Positions 12,174-23,906 of a DNA stretch of 64,000 nt are shown here, piece by piece. Positions within the stretch are counted from its first letter, which is position 1. Each line of letters starts with the position of its first letter. The position numbers were made by a program, and so were the translations under genes. The DNA comes from Lingula anatina (Eukaryota; Brachiopoda; Lingulata; Lingulida; Lingulidae), in NCBI RefSeq assembly GCF_001039355.2, contig NW_019773525.1, positions 1-64,000 on the forward strand, given 5' to 3'. The notes beneath the pieces are model-generated. The model had not been told where the DNA came from and ran no database searches. It saw only the letters and a list, made by a program, of their open reading frames with translations.

Positions 12174-13394
12174 ATGGCGACATCTTCAGTCATCTTTTTC
12201 CTTCTGCTGATGTGCCTCGGGGTACCTACCGTACACGGACAGGGTTTGTATACTGGTATTCATTCATAATGCATGAATTCAAATAGAATCTGAATGGTTT
12301 TGGCTTTGTAATATAATTTCATGAATAACTGATTCTGTATGCAATGTATGCAAATAAGTATATTACAGTTATTTTAAACATACTGGCTTTAGGGACAATT
12401 CTGAAAGTAAAATACGAACTATATATGACATTCTAGGAATCACTTTTTTTTTCATAATTAATCAATTGCGTTTTAGATGGCTGTAACAATGAGAGCAAAC
12501 GATACAAATGCGACAAAAAAGTCCATGAAAACTGCGAAACGATCGGCTGTTGTTATAACAACGACCATCATGAAATCTCCTGTTTTCACATGCTAGGACC
12601 TACAAGTAAGTAAATCACTGAGTCGTGCAAAACGTCTCGTGTTTTTGGCCGGCCAGCTTCTGACAATTCCATGAAACAGCGAAATACTAGTAACAAGTAT
12701 AGAATCTCCCGTAATATTTGCTGAGAAGCTGAGACATTGGTATCTGGGCTCCATAAAAAGGCCATATAATTGTCAACACGATCCAAACTTTTCGTTAAAG
12801 ACCATGGCAATTAGAGCTGATCTTTATACATTTAAAATGACTAAGCCATGCTGCTGTATAATTTAGAACTGCCGCTGTCACAAATTTTCCAGAAATCATT
12901 TGAAACGGCTGTTCTACTGAATGACTGGACAAATGCAACACTGGGTTTTTATTATGCAACATAGCCCCAAATTCACTATATACATGCACAGTACTTGAGT
13001 ATCGGTCCATCATGTGGGACCCGTTCGTATACAGTCAGATGTTAACAGACTTGCACGTCTTCAGCGGGAATCTCCTAGATTTATTACTCAACTTTTCAAA
13101 TGTCTTGATCCGGGTCGTGTGACCAAAATGTTTCTTGCCCTCGAACCTTTTACTTTTATTATCAATGAACCATTACATGCGCAGTCATGTGTTTTTGCAG
13201 ATGATGATCTATGTAAACAAGTGAAAGAGGACAACAGGAAGGACTGTTTAAATCAAGTTAATACCACATTGACAAAGGAGTCCTGTGAAGAAGCTGGCTG
13301 CTGTTGGCATATCTCCGATAAAGAAGGCGTGAAGTGGTGTTTTATTAAAGCGGGTGGGTTGATTGTGCATCTAACAAAAGTGAGCACTCTCTCT

Positions 13395-13438
<44 letters not shown>

Positions 13439-16351
13439 CGCTTGAATTTCCCTCAAAGAACGTTACACATATATGTTCAACAAAGCAAAACTCATCTATC
13501 TGATACACGAATGCATCATGAAGTCCGAAGGACACATGGAAAACTTGCTAATTACCTGTTCTCCCACAGGCTATGACACGACAACGTGGCGCTCTTCCTC
13601 GTCCCAAAACCAGATGTCGACACTGTCAGGGTCTGGTCGAGTCACTTCAACAGGAAAGTCGAGCTTTCCCAGAAATGTAACACTCCCTAGCTCTAGTGAA
13701 CACAGTACTACGGTTGGGCAGCCATCACCAGGTACTTCCTTGTCAAGCGATGCAAGTGACAGAACACTTTCTGACATACTTTTATTTTCTACGTCACCCA
13801 CAAAAAATACTGATGATCTAAAACCTATAGTGACGTCATCGAAATCGTTGTTGACGTCATTTATGACTCAAGTTACTCACACTACTGATTTGCCCACTCC
13901 TCAAAACGCGAAGGACCGGCAAATCCACACAGAGGGATCCAAAGGTGGGTAATGTCCTTAAAATTAATGTGAAGAGGCAAAATATTTGATCATATAAAAA
14001 TACCTTGTATCTGTGAGCCACGGGACAAAGGTGAGGTTTAGAAGCCATAGCACAGAGCCGAACCACTGGGAAAGCAGTTCAGGTTCTAGTTTTAAAGGAC
14101 CGTTAAGCCTGCATGTACAAACGCGCATCGACAAGAATGATTATGAGGGGCTTCAGTGTTTAACAATTAAGGGGCGGGTGTGTTTCTGTGAACAGAATGT
14201 GATAGAAACATTTATATCACGCAGCTACCAACACCATGAAGCTATTTTAAGGCATTTCAGCGATTTGGAGTAGCGTCTTCTGGTGTTTGTACAGCATATG
14301 TATTACTTTACAATTTTATATGACTAATGAATTTCAAATCCATTACTATTGCAGATTACGTAGTGCCAGTAGCAGTATCAGTTGGTTTATTGGTTTTGAT
14401 CGGGATTGTTATAGCCGTCGTGATGTGGTACAGGTAAAGGCTAAAAATTAAAAAAAAAAGTTTGTAGTAGAATAAACAGGGAAAATATCAAATGAACATC
14501 AGATTTTATTGTCACTATAAATATTTTCATGGTATGAAATAAATCACTGGTAATATCCATTATGTGCAGTGTAAGTTCTCTATACATATCATAAGAACTT
14601 TTTGCTATTTTAATGGAAAGAATGGTAATTTTGATGAGGTGTTTCGCATGTACATGTAGGCCTATGACTTGTTTTATTCAGTTTTACTAATGTACTCTCC
14701 AAATCCCTTGTCGAGTTTTGAATTTCTAAATCTTACAATACCATCATTTAAATTCTTTTTCATTAATAAACTAGTTGCCGAAAAGTAGCAACTAACATAC
14801 CGTGTATAGATATAAAAAACAGGTTAAGTGTGCGGTGATGATAAAGGTTGGAGGGGGGGGGGGTCAAAATTTCCAGGAAAATCGATTTCATTGTATGTTA
14901 AGGTTCAAAGCGCATTTTATGTCTTTACCCGAGCTTAAAAATGTTCTCCTCTAACAATAACATTTCATCTTACGATCTCTTAATTAATTAATTATCTCTT
15001 TTTAAAACTAGATGCCGCCGAGCAAAAAGATCCAAGAGTGACAACCCCAGTTCAGAACCAGTCGTCAAATACAACAACAAGCACGACGTAGATATGGAGC
15101 CAGTTTTTATGCACGCTAACGATATATACGACGGCTGTGAGATACAGAGTGACACGTTTCCAGGTATACTTGTATCCATTCATGACATGTTTCATTAATG
15201 AATTCTCTCATGGTTCTTGTGCAGCCTGCGCTTCCCATTTGTTCATGTTTGTCTTTGCTTTAAATCACCTGTTTTCGTCAGTGGTCTTACTGCCCACTGT
15301 CTGTTAATTTTCTTTTTCAACTTGAATTTCGGATTGCTTCTCTTTTTATCAGTTGTCTTCTTGTTTCCCCTCGATTTATCTTATATCAAACTTATTTAAG
15401 TCTTCATTTCATGTGGAGTCACAGGAAATTAAATATAAAATGATTTATGATACACCAGCAAGTGTTTATTCTTTTTATTTGTGTATTTATATAGATCACA
15501 CGTTAAGGGAACCAACAGAGGTGGATAATGTTTCAACACCACAGGAAGCTAGAATGATGCCCGATGTTGCGAACCCCCTGTATATGGCTCCAGTGTCCAC
15601 CGTTAACAGGGGCGTGACCAGCGGTCAAACACGTGGGGTGGACAAAGCCGGGCCAGATCAAATGTCAAAGACAAAGCAAACTGCCAATGATACCAATGAA
15701 CCAACGGCTCAAGACCAGCAGAGAAAATTGATGACAAATGGTAACTCTTTTGCAGACAAATTGGAGAACGACACATACTGCCTACCGGATGCTACCCTAA
15801 AGAAACTCAACGGCGGCAAAGATGACGCCACTCGTTCTGCGGGAAATAAAAAATCGCCATACAACACATATGATGTCCCACGTTCTTTGATCAATTGGTC
15901 CAAGACGGAAGCTACCGATGATGCGCCAAGCCCCCTTTTGAATGCTGATCTTGCCCCTCATGACCACAATCAGTCACGTACTACTTCGTCTGGGAGCTCC
16001 GATACGGTCCCCGGTCAACAACAAAAGGGCACCAAAGACGGCAAAGCAGGGAATGTGCCCAAAGAATCCGCCACGAATTCCAGCCGTCAGAATGGTCGAG
16101 GAAATCGTCTCCCGCCAAAAGATCTGTATGCCAAAGTGGAGAAACACAAAAAGGGCGCTAAAGTCGCTAGGGGTGACAGGTCCGATGCAGTTGCAAACTT
16201 GGACCAAGTCCTCCAGGACTTGCAGCAGACGAATGATTCCCTTGAACAAGTTGCTATCAGACTGGACAAACAAGACGAGGACGGGAACTCCAAGGTTCCG
16301 ACATCGGAGAACGTGTACGTGAACCAAGGATATGTGAAAGAACATTTTTAA
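12174..16351 (+). CDS. Two-trefoil-domain type I membrane receptor-like protein (left, intact)
   Basis: Seven exons: 12,174-12,243; 12,477-12,605; 13,201-13,353; 13,570-13,944; 14,355-14,433; 15,012-15,163; 15,495-16,351. Junctions and phases agree, giving 604 aa. Residues 1-23 are a signal peptide. Residues 24-66 and 67-117 are trefoil (P-type) domains, one per exon, with the C..C..C..GCC..CF spacing (ETIGCCYN; EEAGCCWH..WCF). Residues 118-242 form a Ser/Thr stalk and about 243-268 a TM helix (VPVAVSVGLLVLIGIVIAVV). The long acidic/basic tail carries DIYDG, PLYMAP, DTYCLP, NTYDVP, DLYAKV and NVYVNQ. YDVP, YMAP and YCLP fit the YxxP Crk-type SH2 consensus; YVNQ fits Grb2. Known trefoil proteins are mostly secreted or enzymes, so a receptor layout is unusual. 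Ligand unknown. No homolog is recognised for the whole architecture. Confidence 0.85.
13386..13436 (+). repeat. (CT)n microsatellite just after trefoil exon 3
   Basis: A CT tract begins about 30 bp after the exon 3 donor. The right arm has a (GA)n tract on the plus strand at the same place (44,262-44,296). It lengthens a spurious open frame across the donor. Confidence 0.85.
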
Positions 16352-16460
16352 GATTTTGAGGACTTGTTATGTTGCCAAACTGCATTATAACCCAATTTAC
16401 GATAATGAAATTCCTTTTCGTGAAAAATGTATGCAGTGCGTGTGCATGTATTTTGCTTAG

Positions 16461-17640
16461 GGCCCCTTTACACTGGACGGCGTCCTTACTGCGTCCCTTC
16501 TGCGTTCAAAAATGTGGTCAGGACGCTCAACGGTCGCCGAAGCAATTAAATCGTGTCTCAGTGTAAAGGCGTCTGCGTCCCTTGTGCGTCCTTTGAACGA
16601 CCGAATCTTGATTTCACCTGTAAAACTGCGAGCAACCTGCCTGCCTCCACTGTACGTCCCCTGTGCAACCCAAGGCGTCCACTGCGATGTTTGAGCAACC
16701 ATTGAGCATCCTTGCTGCGTTTTCTGCACCATCATCGGCGATCAGTGGCTCTATTCTACGATCATTATGCATCCTGCTTGACCGATGAGCGTTGTTTGGG
16801 CGTCTTTCTCTATATTGTAACTCATATTTTTTCATCGGTTCTAACCAGGTCATCCAATAAAGAACATTTCCATCACACAAAACAAATAAATGGGAATAAA
16901 CGCTTTAAACTATAATGATGTAAGGTCTGCATGGACTGATAATCAGCCAGATGCTCATTTTTATTCTTATAAGAAGGATGGACAGGTGCCGAAAACGAAA
17001 AAGTGTGACTGACACAACATAGAATATTCGAATCCGTTTTCAAATGACGCATTCTGCAAAAAAGTTCTGACAATTAATGCATCTTGTTAAAAAAGGCAAA
17101 ATATTCGTTTTGTAATAACCTAAACAAAAATGGATCGTTTCATGTATTTTAGGGGAAAAAACAATCGGAGGCTGATATGAGACCACTGTTGCCCTTAGAA
17201 TTCCTGTATGGTGAAAAATACCTCAGCACGGCCCTGTTTGACAGTGAAAAAATAGTGTTCTACGTGCCGAACACTGGACGATCTTTGAGTTTTCATTCTG
17301 CAACCAAAGCGATGCTTGTGCCTCCTTTCTACAACCGGGGCGATGCTTGTGCGTCCTCTCTGCGACCGCGGCGATGCTTGTGCGTCCTCTCTGCGACCAC
17401 GGCGATGCTTGTGCGTCCTTTCTGCGTCCATTGAGCGACCATCCTCCATCGCGTTCTCTCTGCGATTGTTTTGAACATGCTCAAAACATCGCGGCGTCCA
17501 TGGCGTCCTCGGCGATGCTTGAACGTTCTCTGTGCGACCTTGGCGATCACTGTGCGTTCTTTGAGCGTCCGACGGCGTCCTGGCCAGTTTCATGGTCGCA
17601 CAAAGGACGCAGAAAGGACGCCGTCCAGTGTAAAGGGGGT
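16461..17640. mobile_element. TIR element with degenerate internal tandem repeats
   Basis: It starts CCCCTTTACACTGGACGGCG and ends with the inverted match (CCGTCCAGTGTAAAGGGG). About 35 bp of each end pair. The interior is filled by diverged words such as GCGTCC, GCGATGCTTG and CTCTGCGACC. No transposase frame exists. Target-site duplication was not resolved. It lies 110 bp downstream of the trefoil gene stop. The following 17,641-18,895 shows only a GT/G tract (about 17,713-17,752) and AT-rich sequence. Confidence 0.7.
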
Positions 17641-18895
17641 TTTACGAAGAATGCAATACTGCAGGTATCAAGATACTGAAAGGAATTAATTCAAATGGTG
17701 GGAACACAATAAAGTGTGTGTGTGTGTGTGTGTGTGTGGGGGGGGGGGGGGTCTTATTAACCATATGTGTAAGCTACATGTATATTGATTGTTAGGCGCT
17801 TACGAATGATAAATGTGTACATTATTAGATGCTTACTTTTCAATTTCTATTGAATTTGCATCGAACTTCCATAAACTAAGACACGATTAAAAATTCACTA
17901 TGTGTTTCCTTTTAATTAAATTTATTAATGTAAATGAAGAGAACCATTTTACAGAAAACCAATTTAGGAATTAATCCTCTGCGTTGAAAAATGTGCTTGC
18001 ATGCTTACGTTCAAAGCACTTTAAAATAATGGTGATATTTTTTAGGATTGTTAAAGTATTTTCATAAAGTAAATCAGTGTAACTAACATTCTAATATGTT
18101 TCACTTGATTCCACATTTTTGAAATTGAAAGCTGCACAGAGGGAGGGAGGAGTACGTTTCGTGTGATAAAAAACTTGAACACGTGTTCATATCAGTTTCT
18201 CGGGACTTTCATTTCCCATAATTAAACTGGATATTTTGTTCTTCACTTGAATATTTGAAATAAAACGCCACGTCTTTACATTACGATATTTTGTTTCTAA
18301 TACTTTTTTCTACTTAAAAACATTTTCTCTCTAAAGTGATGAAAAACTGGTTTACAAAAGCAAAGAAATGTTTTCATTTATTGGCATTCAAGTTATAGTC
18401 TAGTACACTTTCAACTGAATCATCGGTTGCTGGCATCGGTTATAACAAATTAAATTTGCTTACTACACACATATGCTTAAAGGACTACATGGAAGCAGAT
18501 TTGTGACAGTCAAGACAAACGAGAACATGCCTACATAATTTTTGAAGCTCTGTGCATTTTATTAAGTCCGATAACTTTCATTAAAAGAATTGTTCATTTG
18601 GAGGACATATCCCTGATAGCACCCATATAAGTTAAAAATCCTACCCAAATCACACGTCAAATACATGTAATGAAAGACCACTGAAATATATCACCCACAA
18701 TACCTTTTGCACAAATCAGGCAATCTACACGAAACCTCTCTGTGTATAAGTCCAATCATGCACTCCATTAAAACCTGTAACCTTTACATGTTCTTTCCTG
18801 GTGATCGTGTTGGATTTAACAACTATCAACAACTTCAGAATAACAGTAAGTAAAACATAACAACAATAATGGACATGCCAGGCTGACAGTTGAAA

Positions 18896-19181
18896 CAGTG
18901 TGTTTGGTGTAATGTTGGGTTAGGTGTGGTGTGTTAGAGGTGAGATTGTCATGTGTAAATGTGTTAGGTGTGACAGTATGTTGGTTGTGATATTGGACTG
19001 GTTGTGACTGTATGTTAGATATGACAGTGTGTTAGGTGTACCAGTGTGTTGAGTGTGAAATTATGTTAGGTTTGACCAGTGTGTTAGATGTGACAGTGTG
19101 TTAGGTGTGCCAGTGTATTGAGTGTGACAGTGTGTTAGGTGTGACAATGTGTTGGGTGTACACATCTGTAAGCCTGAAGCC
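18896..19181. repeat. GTGTTAGGTGTGACAGT minisatellite, 3' of STK16
   Basis: Irregular repeats of about 10-24 bp (GTGTGACAGTGTGTTAGGT type) directly abut the STK16 stop codon at 19,182. The STK16 3' UTR therefore probably consists of this repeat. The same family continues in the intron at 19,385-19,745 and at 22,091-22,360. Confidence 0.8.
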
Positions 19182-22100
19182 TCATATCCTATTCTCCAGC
19201 ACATTCCTCAGAGCCTCCAGCCTGGCTATAACAGTTTCAATGTTTGGTCTCTCTGTGTGCTCTACTTGTAACATGAATAGTATCAGGTCTCTCAGTTCCT
19301 GGGAATATCTGAAACATTCAAGGGCACAGTCAGGTGTCTGGTGTGAGTATGCAAGATGTGGCATTTTATATGGTATCACAGTGTAATAGCTGTGATAGGT
19401 GTGACACTGTGCTGGGTGTGACATTGTAATAAGTGTGAAAGTGTGATAAGTATGACATTGAGCTAGGTGTGACATTATGATAGATGTGATAATGTGATAT
19501 CTGTGATAGGTGTGACAGTGTGTTGGGTGTGACATTGTGATAGGTGTGACAGTGTGCTGGGTGTAACATTGTAATAAATTTGAAAGTGCGATAGGTGTGA
19601 CAGTCTGATAGGTGTGACAGTGTGATAGGTGTGACATTGAACTGGGTGTGACATTCCAATAATTGTGAAAATGTGATAGGTGTGACTGTGAGATAGCTGT
19701 GACATTGTGATAGGTGGGACAGTGTGCTGGGTGTGACATCATGTAAGATCCGACAGTGCACTACTTCACATATAATGATTTGTTGCATGGTTATTACTAC
19801 TTTAACTCACGTTTCATCTTGTGGAAACCTGATATTGCCAGAGCCCACGGCCAGTGCAATGCTGTCCCCTCTCTGGTACACTTCATCAAATGGGGACTTC
19901 AGGTATGCCAAGGCATAGAGTACACAGCCCAGGGACTGAAATATTGACAACAGAACTCACATACAGTACAGTATAGAGTACACAGCCCAGGGACTGAAAT
20001 ATTGACAAAAGAACTCACATACAGTACAGTATAGAGTACACAGCCCAAGGACTGAAATATAGACAACAGAGCTTGCATACAGTAGTGTATAGAGTACACA
20101 GCCCAGGGACTGAAACAGAGCCCATATATATTTCTCTTGTAGCTTTTCTTTTTACTTTTTTGTCAAAAGACATGAATTCATGTAGCAATCTGGGATTCAT
20201 TTCATGTACTTTATCACAGCCTCTGTGGCCCCATTCAGAATTGACGATTCGAGTACTTACTGATCTGCCAATTAAATGTGGCTGACCACAGATCAAAACC
20301 TTGGAGCAGAAATTTAATCCATTTAAAGGTTTGGTGGAAACGGGAATCGGCAGCATTGCTTTTGATAAGTACTCAGAACATCCATTCTGAATGGGGCCTA
20401 TGGTGCATTAGTTGCAATGAACCTTATTTCTTCTTTCATTGCTAAAACATGATTCTCACCCATATATCTGTCTTTTCATCAATAGTGGAATAGCTGGGAA
20501 TGTTAAACAGTTCTGGGGCTCTGTAAGGCATGGAGCATCTCTCTGCAGCCAAGTCCTGGAACAGAATAAACTTCTTTCAGCAGCCTGATCTTGCAACAAA
20601 ATGGACAATCATACAAAAAAAAAAAAAGAACCTGCAAGGTACTTAACACCAGTCTCTTATTAAGTTCTCTAATTTAATTATCATGTTTCTGAATTAACAA
20701 AATATAGGGGGGGGAAACAAACTAACTACAACAATGTTCAAAATTATGAATAGAGATTGAACTCTGCTGGATTTTGACTATATCTCCCTGCACCTTAATT
20801 GTTGTACAAAGTATTCTTCATTTAAGATTTTTTTTTTTTTTTTTTTTTTTTGTGGGGGGGGGGTCTAAGGAACTGACTCTTTGGTTGGAAAAAGTCCGCT
20901 CTCAAGCTGTAGCTTGGGGGGTGGGGGTGAACAAACCATCCTTTTTGCAAGGAAAGGGCCCAGTTTAGGTAAAATAAGAATCAGGTATATAAAGTTTCAT
21001 GATAAAAAAACCATACTTTGAGAACCTGCCCCTCACCACCACCACCCTCCTCAAAAAATTGCCAGCTACAGGCCTGGCTCTGAATTATAACTTGATATAT
21101 GTTCTGTGCCGTTTTTCAACTTAGGTCAACTAGATAGAGAAGAAGGTTCATTTTTTAAAGAGCTCCACACCCCCTTTTAAAATTGCTGGCTAGAGACATA
21201 CTTTTTAGATAATGTGAGACTGGGTACTGAAATACAGCAAATGAAATTTTAAAAAAACCTGCAACACTTAGAAAATTCTCAGAAAACCTCAAGTTATTAA
21301 AGGACTTACAAATGTGAAAGACTTGGTTCCCATACCTAGATCCATCTAACAGGATCAATCCATCTTCTAGGGTTTTCTCACAAAATTGCTTTCAGCTTAA
21401 GCAGCGTAGATGTCTGGCATGCCTACTGAAGCTGCTAAACAAAAATGAATTACCTTCTAGCAGCTTCAGTAGGCATGCCAGACATCTATTACACTTAAAT
21501 TGATTGCAATTTAGTGAGAATCCCCTCAGAGATACATGTAGATTGATCCACAGTACGATAGGGTCTGGGAATGGTCCCTAAGCCTATGGTAGTAACATAC
21601 CTGGAGTGCTAATGCCTGAGAGTGCCCATTTATTTCTACCCTTGCTTTGGCAGCAGATCCAAAATCCATCAGTACCACTGTGCCATCATCTGCCAGCATG
21701 AGATTGCCTGGTTTCAGATCTCTGTGACAAAATATGCCAAACTAACTTTTTCGTAAAAATCAAATGGTTTTTTTCTGTCTATACTTTTTTAGTTTTTTTT
21801 TTTTTTTTTTGTACTTAGGCCATTTTCATACTGTACTTTTATATAATACATGTATACTGCAAGTGACAACTGCGGCCTGTGGACAAACTTTTCTTAATCA
21901 AAACATTTTTTTCTTTCTCTTTTCATTTACTCAACACAAGATAATACATAATTGTTAAGAACGTGATTACTTCATTTAATACACTTTCACTCATTAATTT
22001 ACATTTTTCATTTGATCTTTTCAGTTGAACTGGATTCTCACTCATCATTGAATTATACAGTCACTATAGTTACCGTAGTTATAACATCAGTGTTGTAGGT

Positions 22101-23906
22101 AGTGACAGTCTGTTAGGTAGATCTATAGCATTTTGTTGGATGTGACAGCATTAGATTTACCCGTGTGCTGTAGGGCAAGTCTGCCAGTGGATGGACAACT
22201 CTCAGAGTGTGCTGGTTGTGACAATGTGTTAGATGTAACTAGTGAATTAGATTTACCTATGTGTTATATGGTGAGGCTGGTGGTGATGAAGAACTCTCAC
22301 ACTGTGTTGGATGTGATAGTGTGTTAGGTGTGGCATTGTGTTAGATGTGGCAGTGTTAGATTTACCTATGTGCTATAGGGTGAGGCTGGTGGTGATGGAG
22401 AACTCTCACAGCTTCACATATATCAGTAAATAACTTGATTATCCTGCTCTCTGGAATGTGTTCATGTTTCCTCTCCATCCTCTCTATCTCATCTTGTAAG
22501 GTCCCTCTCTGGAACAGCATAAAACAAGCATGGGTACAATTACCTAGAGATTAAATGTCTGGAATATCGAGCACAGGACAGAAAATTACTATAGTACAGT
22601 TATTTCAAAATGAGATCATGCACATAAATCAAGACACTAGCCAGGCAAGTGGGAAGCTGCCTTTAGGGCTCTCTGTCTTACACGAGGACAGTCAATTTGA
22701 GATTACTGTCAGTTTTTAATTGGGGCATATGGAAGTTGTACCTAGCCTCACAAAGAAAATTAATTTTGAGTAAGGGATATTTAGGCCCATTTCTTAAAGT
22801 GAAAGTGTAAAAAAATATTTGTGTCACAACAATATTTTTCTCATATGAGCCACCAGTGCTGGCAGCCGCTATTAGGTGGAAATCCATAAATCAAGAGCCA
22901 AGGGGCATAACAGCACTCAAAATAGGCAAATACCTTATAAATATTGTTCACAGTCTTACCCTAAAGAATGGCAACAACACCAACAATTCACTCCTTGCAG
23001 AGCTGGCACTCACAGGCTGTACAGGCACCAGCATGTGGTCCTCAACCTTGATGATATTGGGGTGGCTGATATCTTGGCAGATCTCCACCTCTCTCATAGC
23101 ATCTCTCTCATCTTCCTTGGAGTGACACTGGATACGTTTGAGTGCAAATTTTCTGTGACTTCTGGTGTGTTCCACCAGATCCACTACACTGAACCCCCTG
23201 GAATATGGAGGGAATAAAAAATGTGCTGCTGTGTCACATATGGAGGCGTAGGTCATTTCCCATCTACACTGGCCATTACTTATTCTGATACCTTTGAACT
23301 AACCCTAACCTGTATGTAAGTCTAATCATATGGGCCTCGATCTGCATTCCTGCATGTACTGTAGTATTACCTTTCCTGGCTTCTTGAAATAATAAATATT
23401 TTGTCTCTAACTTCATATGGATAAAAATACAATTGGAGTATACCAAAAATGCTTAGCAATACAGTATAGTCACAACATATCTAGTACATATATTCCTTCT
23501 TTTCTTTGATTTTTACCACCAGCAACATTTTCTTCTAATCTTTTTCATTGAAAATGGAGGAAGCAATCAGATCATTAAGTTCAAGCACAGATGATTTTCT
23601 TAAAAGCTAACAATTTTCTGATTAAATGGACATTTTCATCAAATATTTTAAAACAAAAGCATGCATAAAATGACTAATTACCTCCCCCCCTTCCACACAC
23701 ACACACCAAATTAATGATGAAAATGAAATTACTATTATAGTAAACCACACATTTGTACATGTACTAGTATGTGTAATCCTTTCTTAGCTGTAAATCATTC
23801 TAAGTTAAATATATTTTCCTTCCACTTACCCTTCACCAAGCCTTGACCTTACAAAATATTTCTCATTGTTGATCCTTATGGATTCCTTCCCACAGACGCA
23901 TCCCAT
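19182..23906 (-). CDS. STK16: Serine/threonine kinase 16 (STK16/MPSK1) ortholog
   Basis: Seven exons on the minus strand: 23,830-23,906; 22,960-23,197; 22,366-22,508; 21,601-21,721; 20,460-20,555; 19,811-19,935; 19,182-19,308. All phases close, giving 308 aa; human STK16 is 305 aa. The N-terminus MGCVCGK has Gly2 and Cys3/Cys5, fitting the myristoylation and palmitoylation known for STK16, a Golgi-associated kinase. Visible motifs: LGEGGFSVVDLVE (Gly loop), FALKRI (Lys of VAIK), HRDLKPGN (catalytic loop), MDFGSAAKA (DFG), PYRAPELF (APE) and SLGCVLYAL (helix F). The last exon must start at 19,308 (TTTCAG acceptor): an upstream CAG at 19,325 breaks the phase. Last residues are ALRNVLENRI. Introns hold several tandem repeats and a perfect hairpin. 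No neighbour is obviously related in function. Confidence 0.95.
19385..19745. repeat. GTGTGACATTGTGATAGGT minisatellite in the last STK16 intron
   Basis: About 360 bp of diverged GTGTGACA/GTGATAG repeats between STK16 exons 6 and 7. With the array at 18,896 it sandwiches the last exon. The minus strand is open across it into exon 7, but the exon 6 frame meets TGA at once on read-through. Confidence 0.85.
19915..20118. repeat. 58-bp tandem repeat that copies the STK16 exon 6 acceptor
   Basis: Four copies start at 19,915, 19,973, 20,031 and 20,089, an exact 58-bp period. The first copy includes the real exon 6 start. On the minus strand, copies 2-4 repeat the CAG acceptor and about the first 20 bp of the exon within the upstream intron. 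Confidence 0.9.
20227..20398. mobile_element. Foldback MITE, ends GGCCCCATTCAGAAT..ATTCTGAATGGGGCC
   Basis: Fifteen perfect inverted terminal bases with weaker pairing inward (GAGTACTTA/TAAGTACTC). Located in STK16 intron 5. No coding capacity. Confidence 0.75.
21407..21488. ncRNA. Perfect 30-bp hairpin in STK16 intron 4 (possible small RNA precursor)
   Basis: The arm 21,407-21,436 is the exact reverse complement of 21,459-21,488, with a 22-nt loop (21,437-21,458). The stem is transcribed with STK16. Its size suits a microRNA hairpin, but complete pairing is unusual for one and would equally fit a tiny foldback element or siRNA hairpin. No known miRNA seed is recognised. Confidence 0.4.
22091..22414. 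repeat. Tandem repeat copying the 3' edge and donor of STK16 exon 3
   Basis: The segment at 22,356-22,414 holds the exon 3 end and its donor. Diverged copies lie at 22,247-22,305 and 22,151-22,210, separated by GTGTTAGATGTGAC repeats. Each copy keeps the exon-derived GAACTCTCA/GGACAACTCTCA side and a TTACC (donor GGTAA) motif. Confidence 0.8.

Larger units (their letters stand above)
650..14280 (+). repeat. Left arm of a large inverted duplication
   Basis: This 13.6 kb segment is matched in reverse orientation by about 43,415-55,240. Paired landmarks are: mucin stop 670 with 55,204; mucin start 4242 with 51,554; LRR stop 10,190 with 47,114; trefoil start 12,174 with 45,789. Outer similarity ends just past the mucin stop codons. 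Inner similarity ends near 14,275 and 43,416, inside the intron after trefoil exon 4. Arm lengths differ through element insertions and deletions. Edges are approximate because they were read by eye. Confidence 0.9.

Noticed and set aside
16441-17640. CRISPR-like array
   Set aside because: Repeats are degenerate, irregular in spacing and bounded by inverted ends; the context is eukaryotic.
17177-17679. Overlapping frames on both strands rich in Arg/Cys
   Set aside because: Artefacts of the GCGTCC/GCGATGCTTG degenerate repeat within the TIR element.
19309-19325. Alternative exon 7 acceptor of STK16 giving TPDCALECFR before YSQELRDL
   Set aside because: It breaks the phase with exon 6 (ends in phase 2) and adds residues absent from the family; the TTTCAG at 19,309-19,311 restores both.
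19182-19742. 186-codon minus-strand frame with a Thr/His/Ser-rich repeat
   Set aside because: The N-terminal part is GTGTGACA minisatellite read in one frame. Only the last 42 codons are STK16 exon 7.
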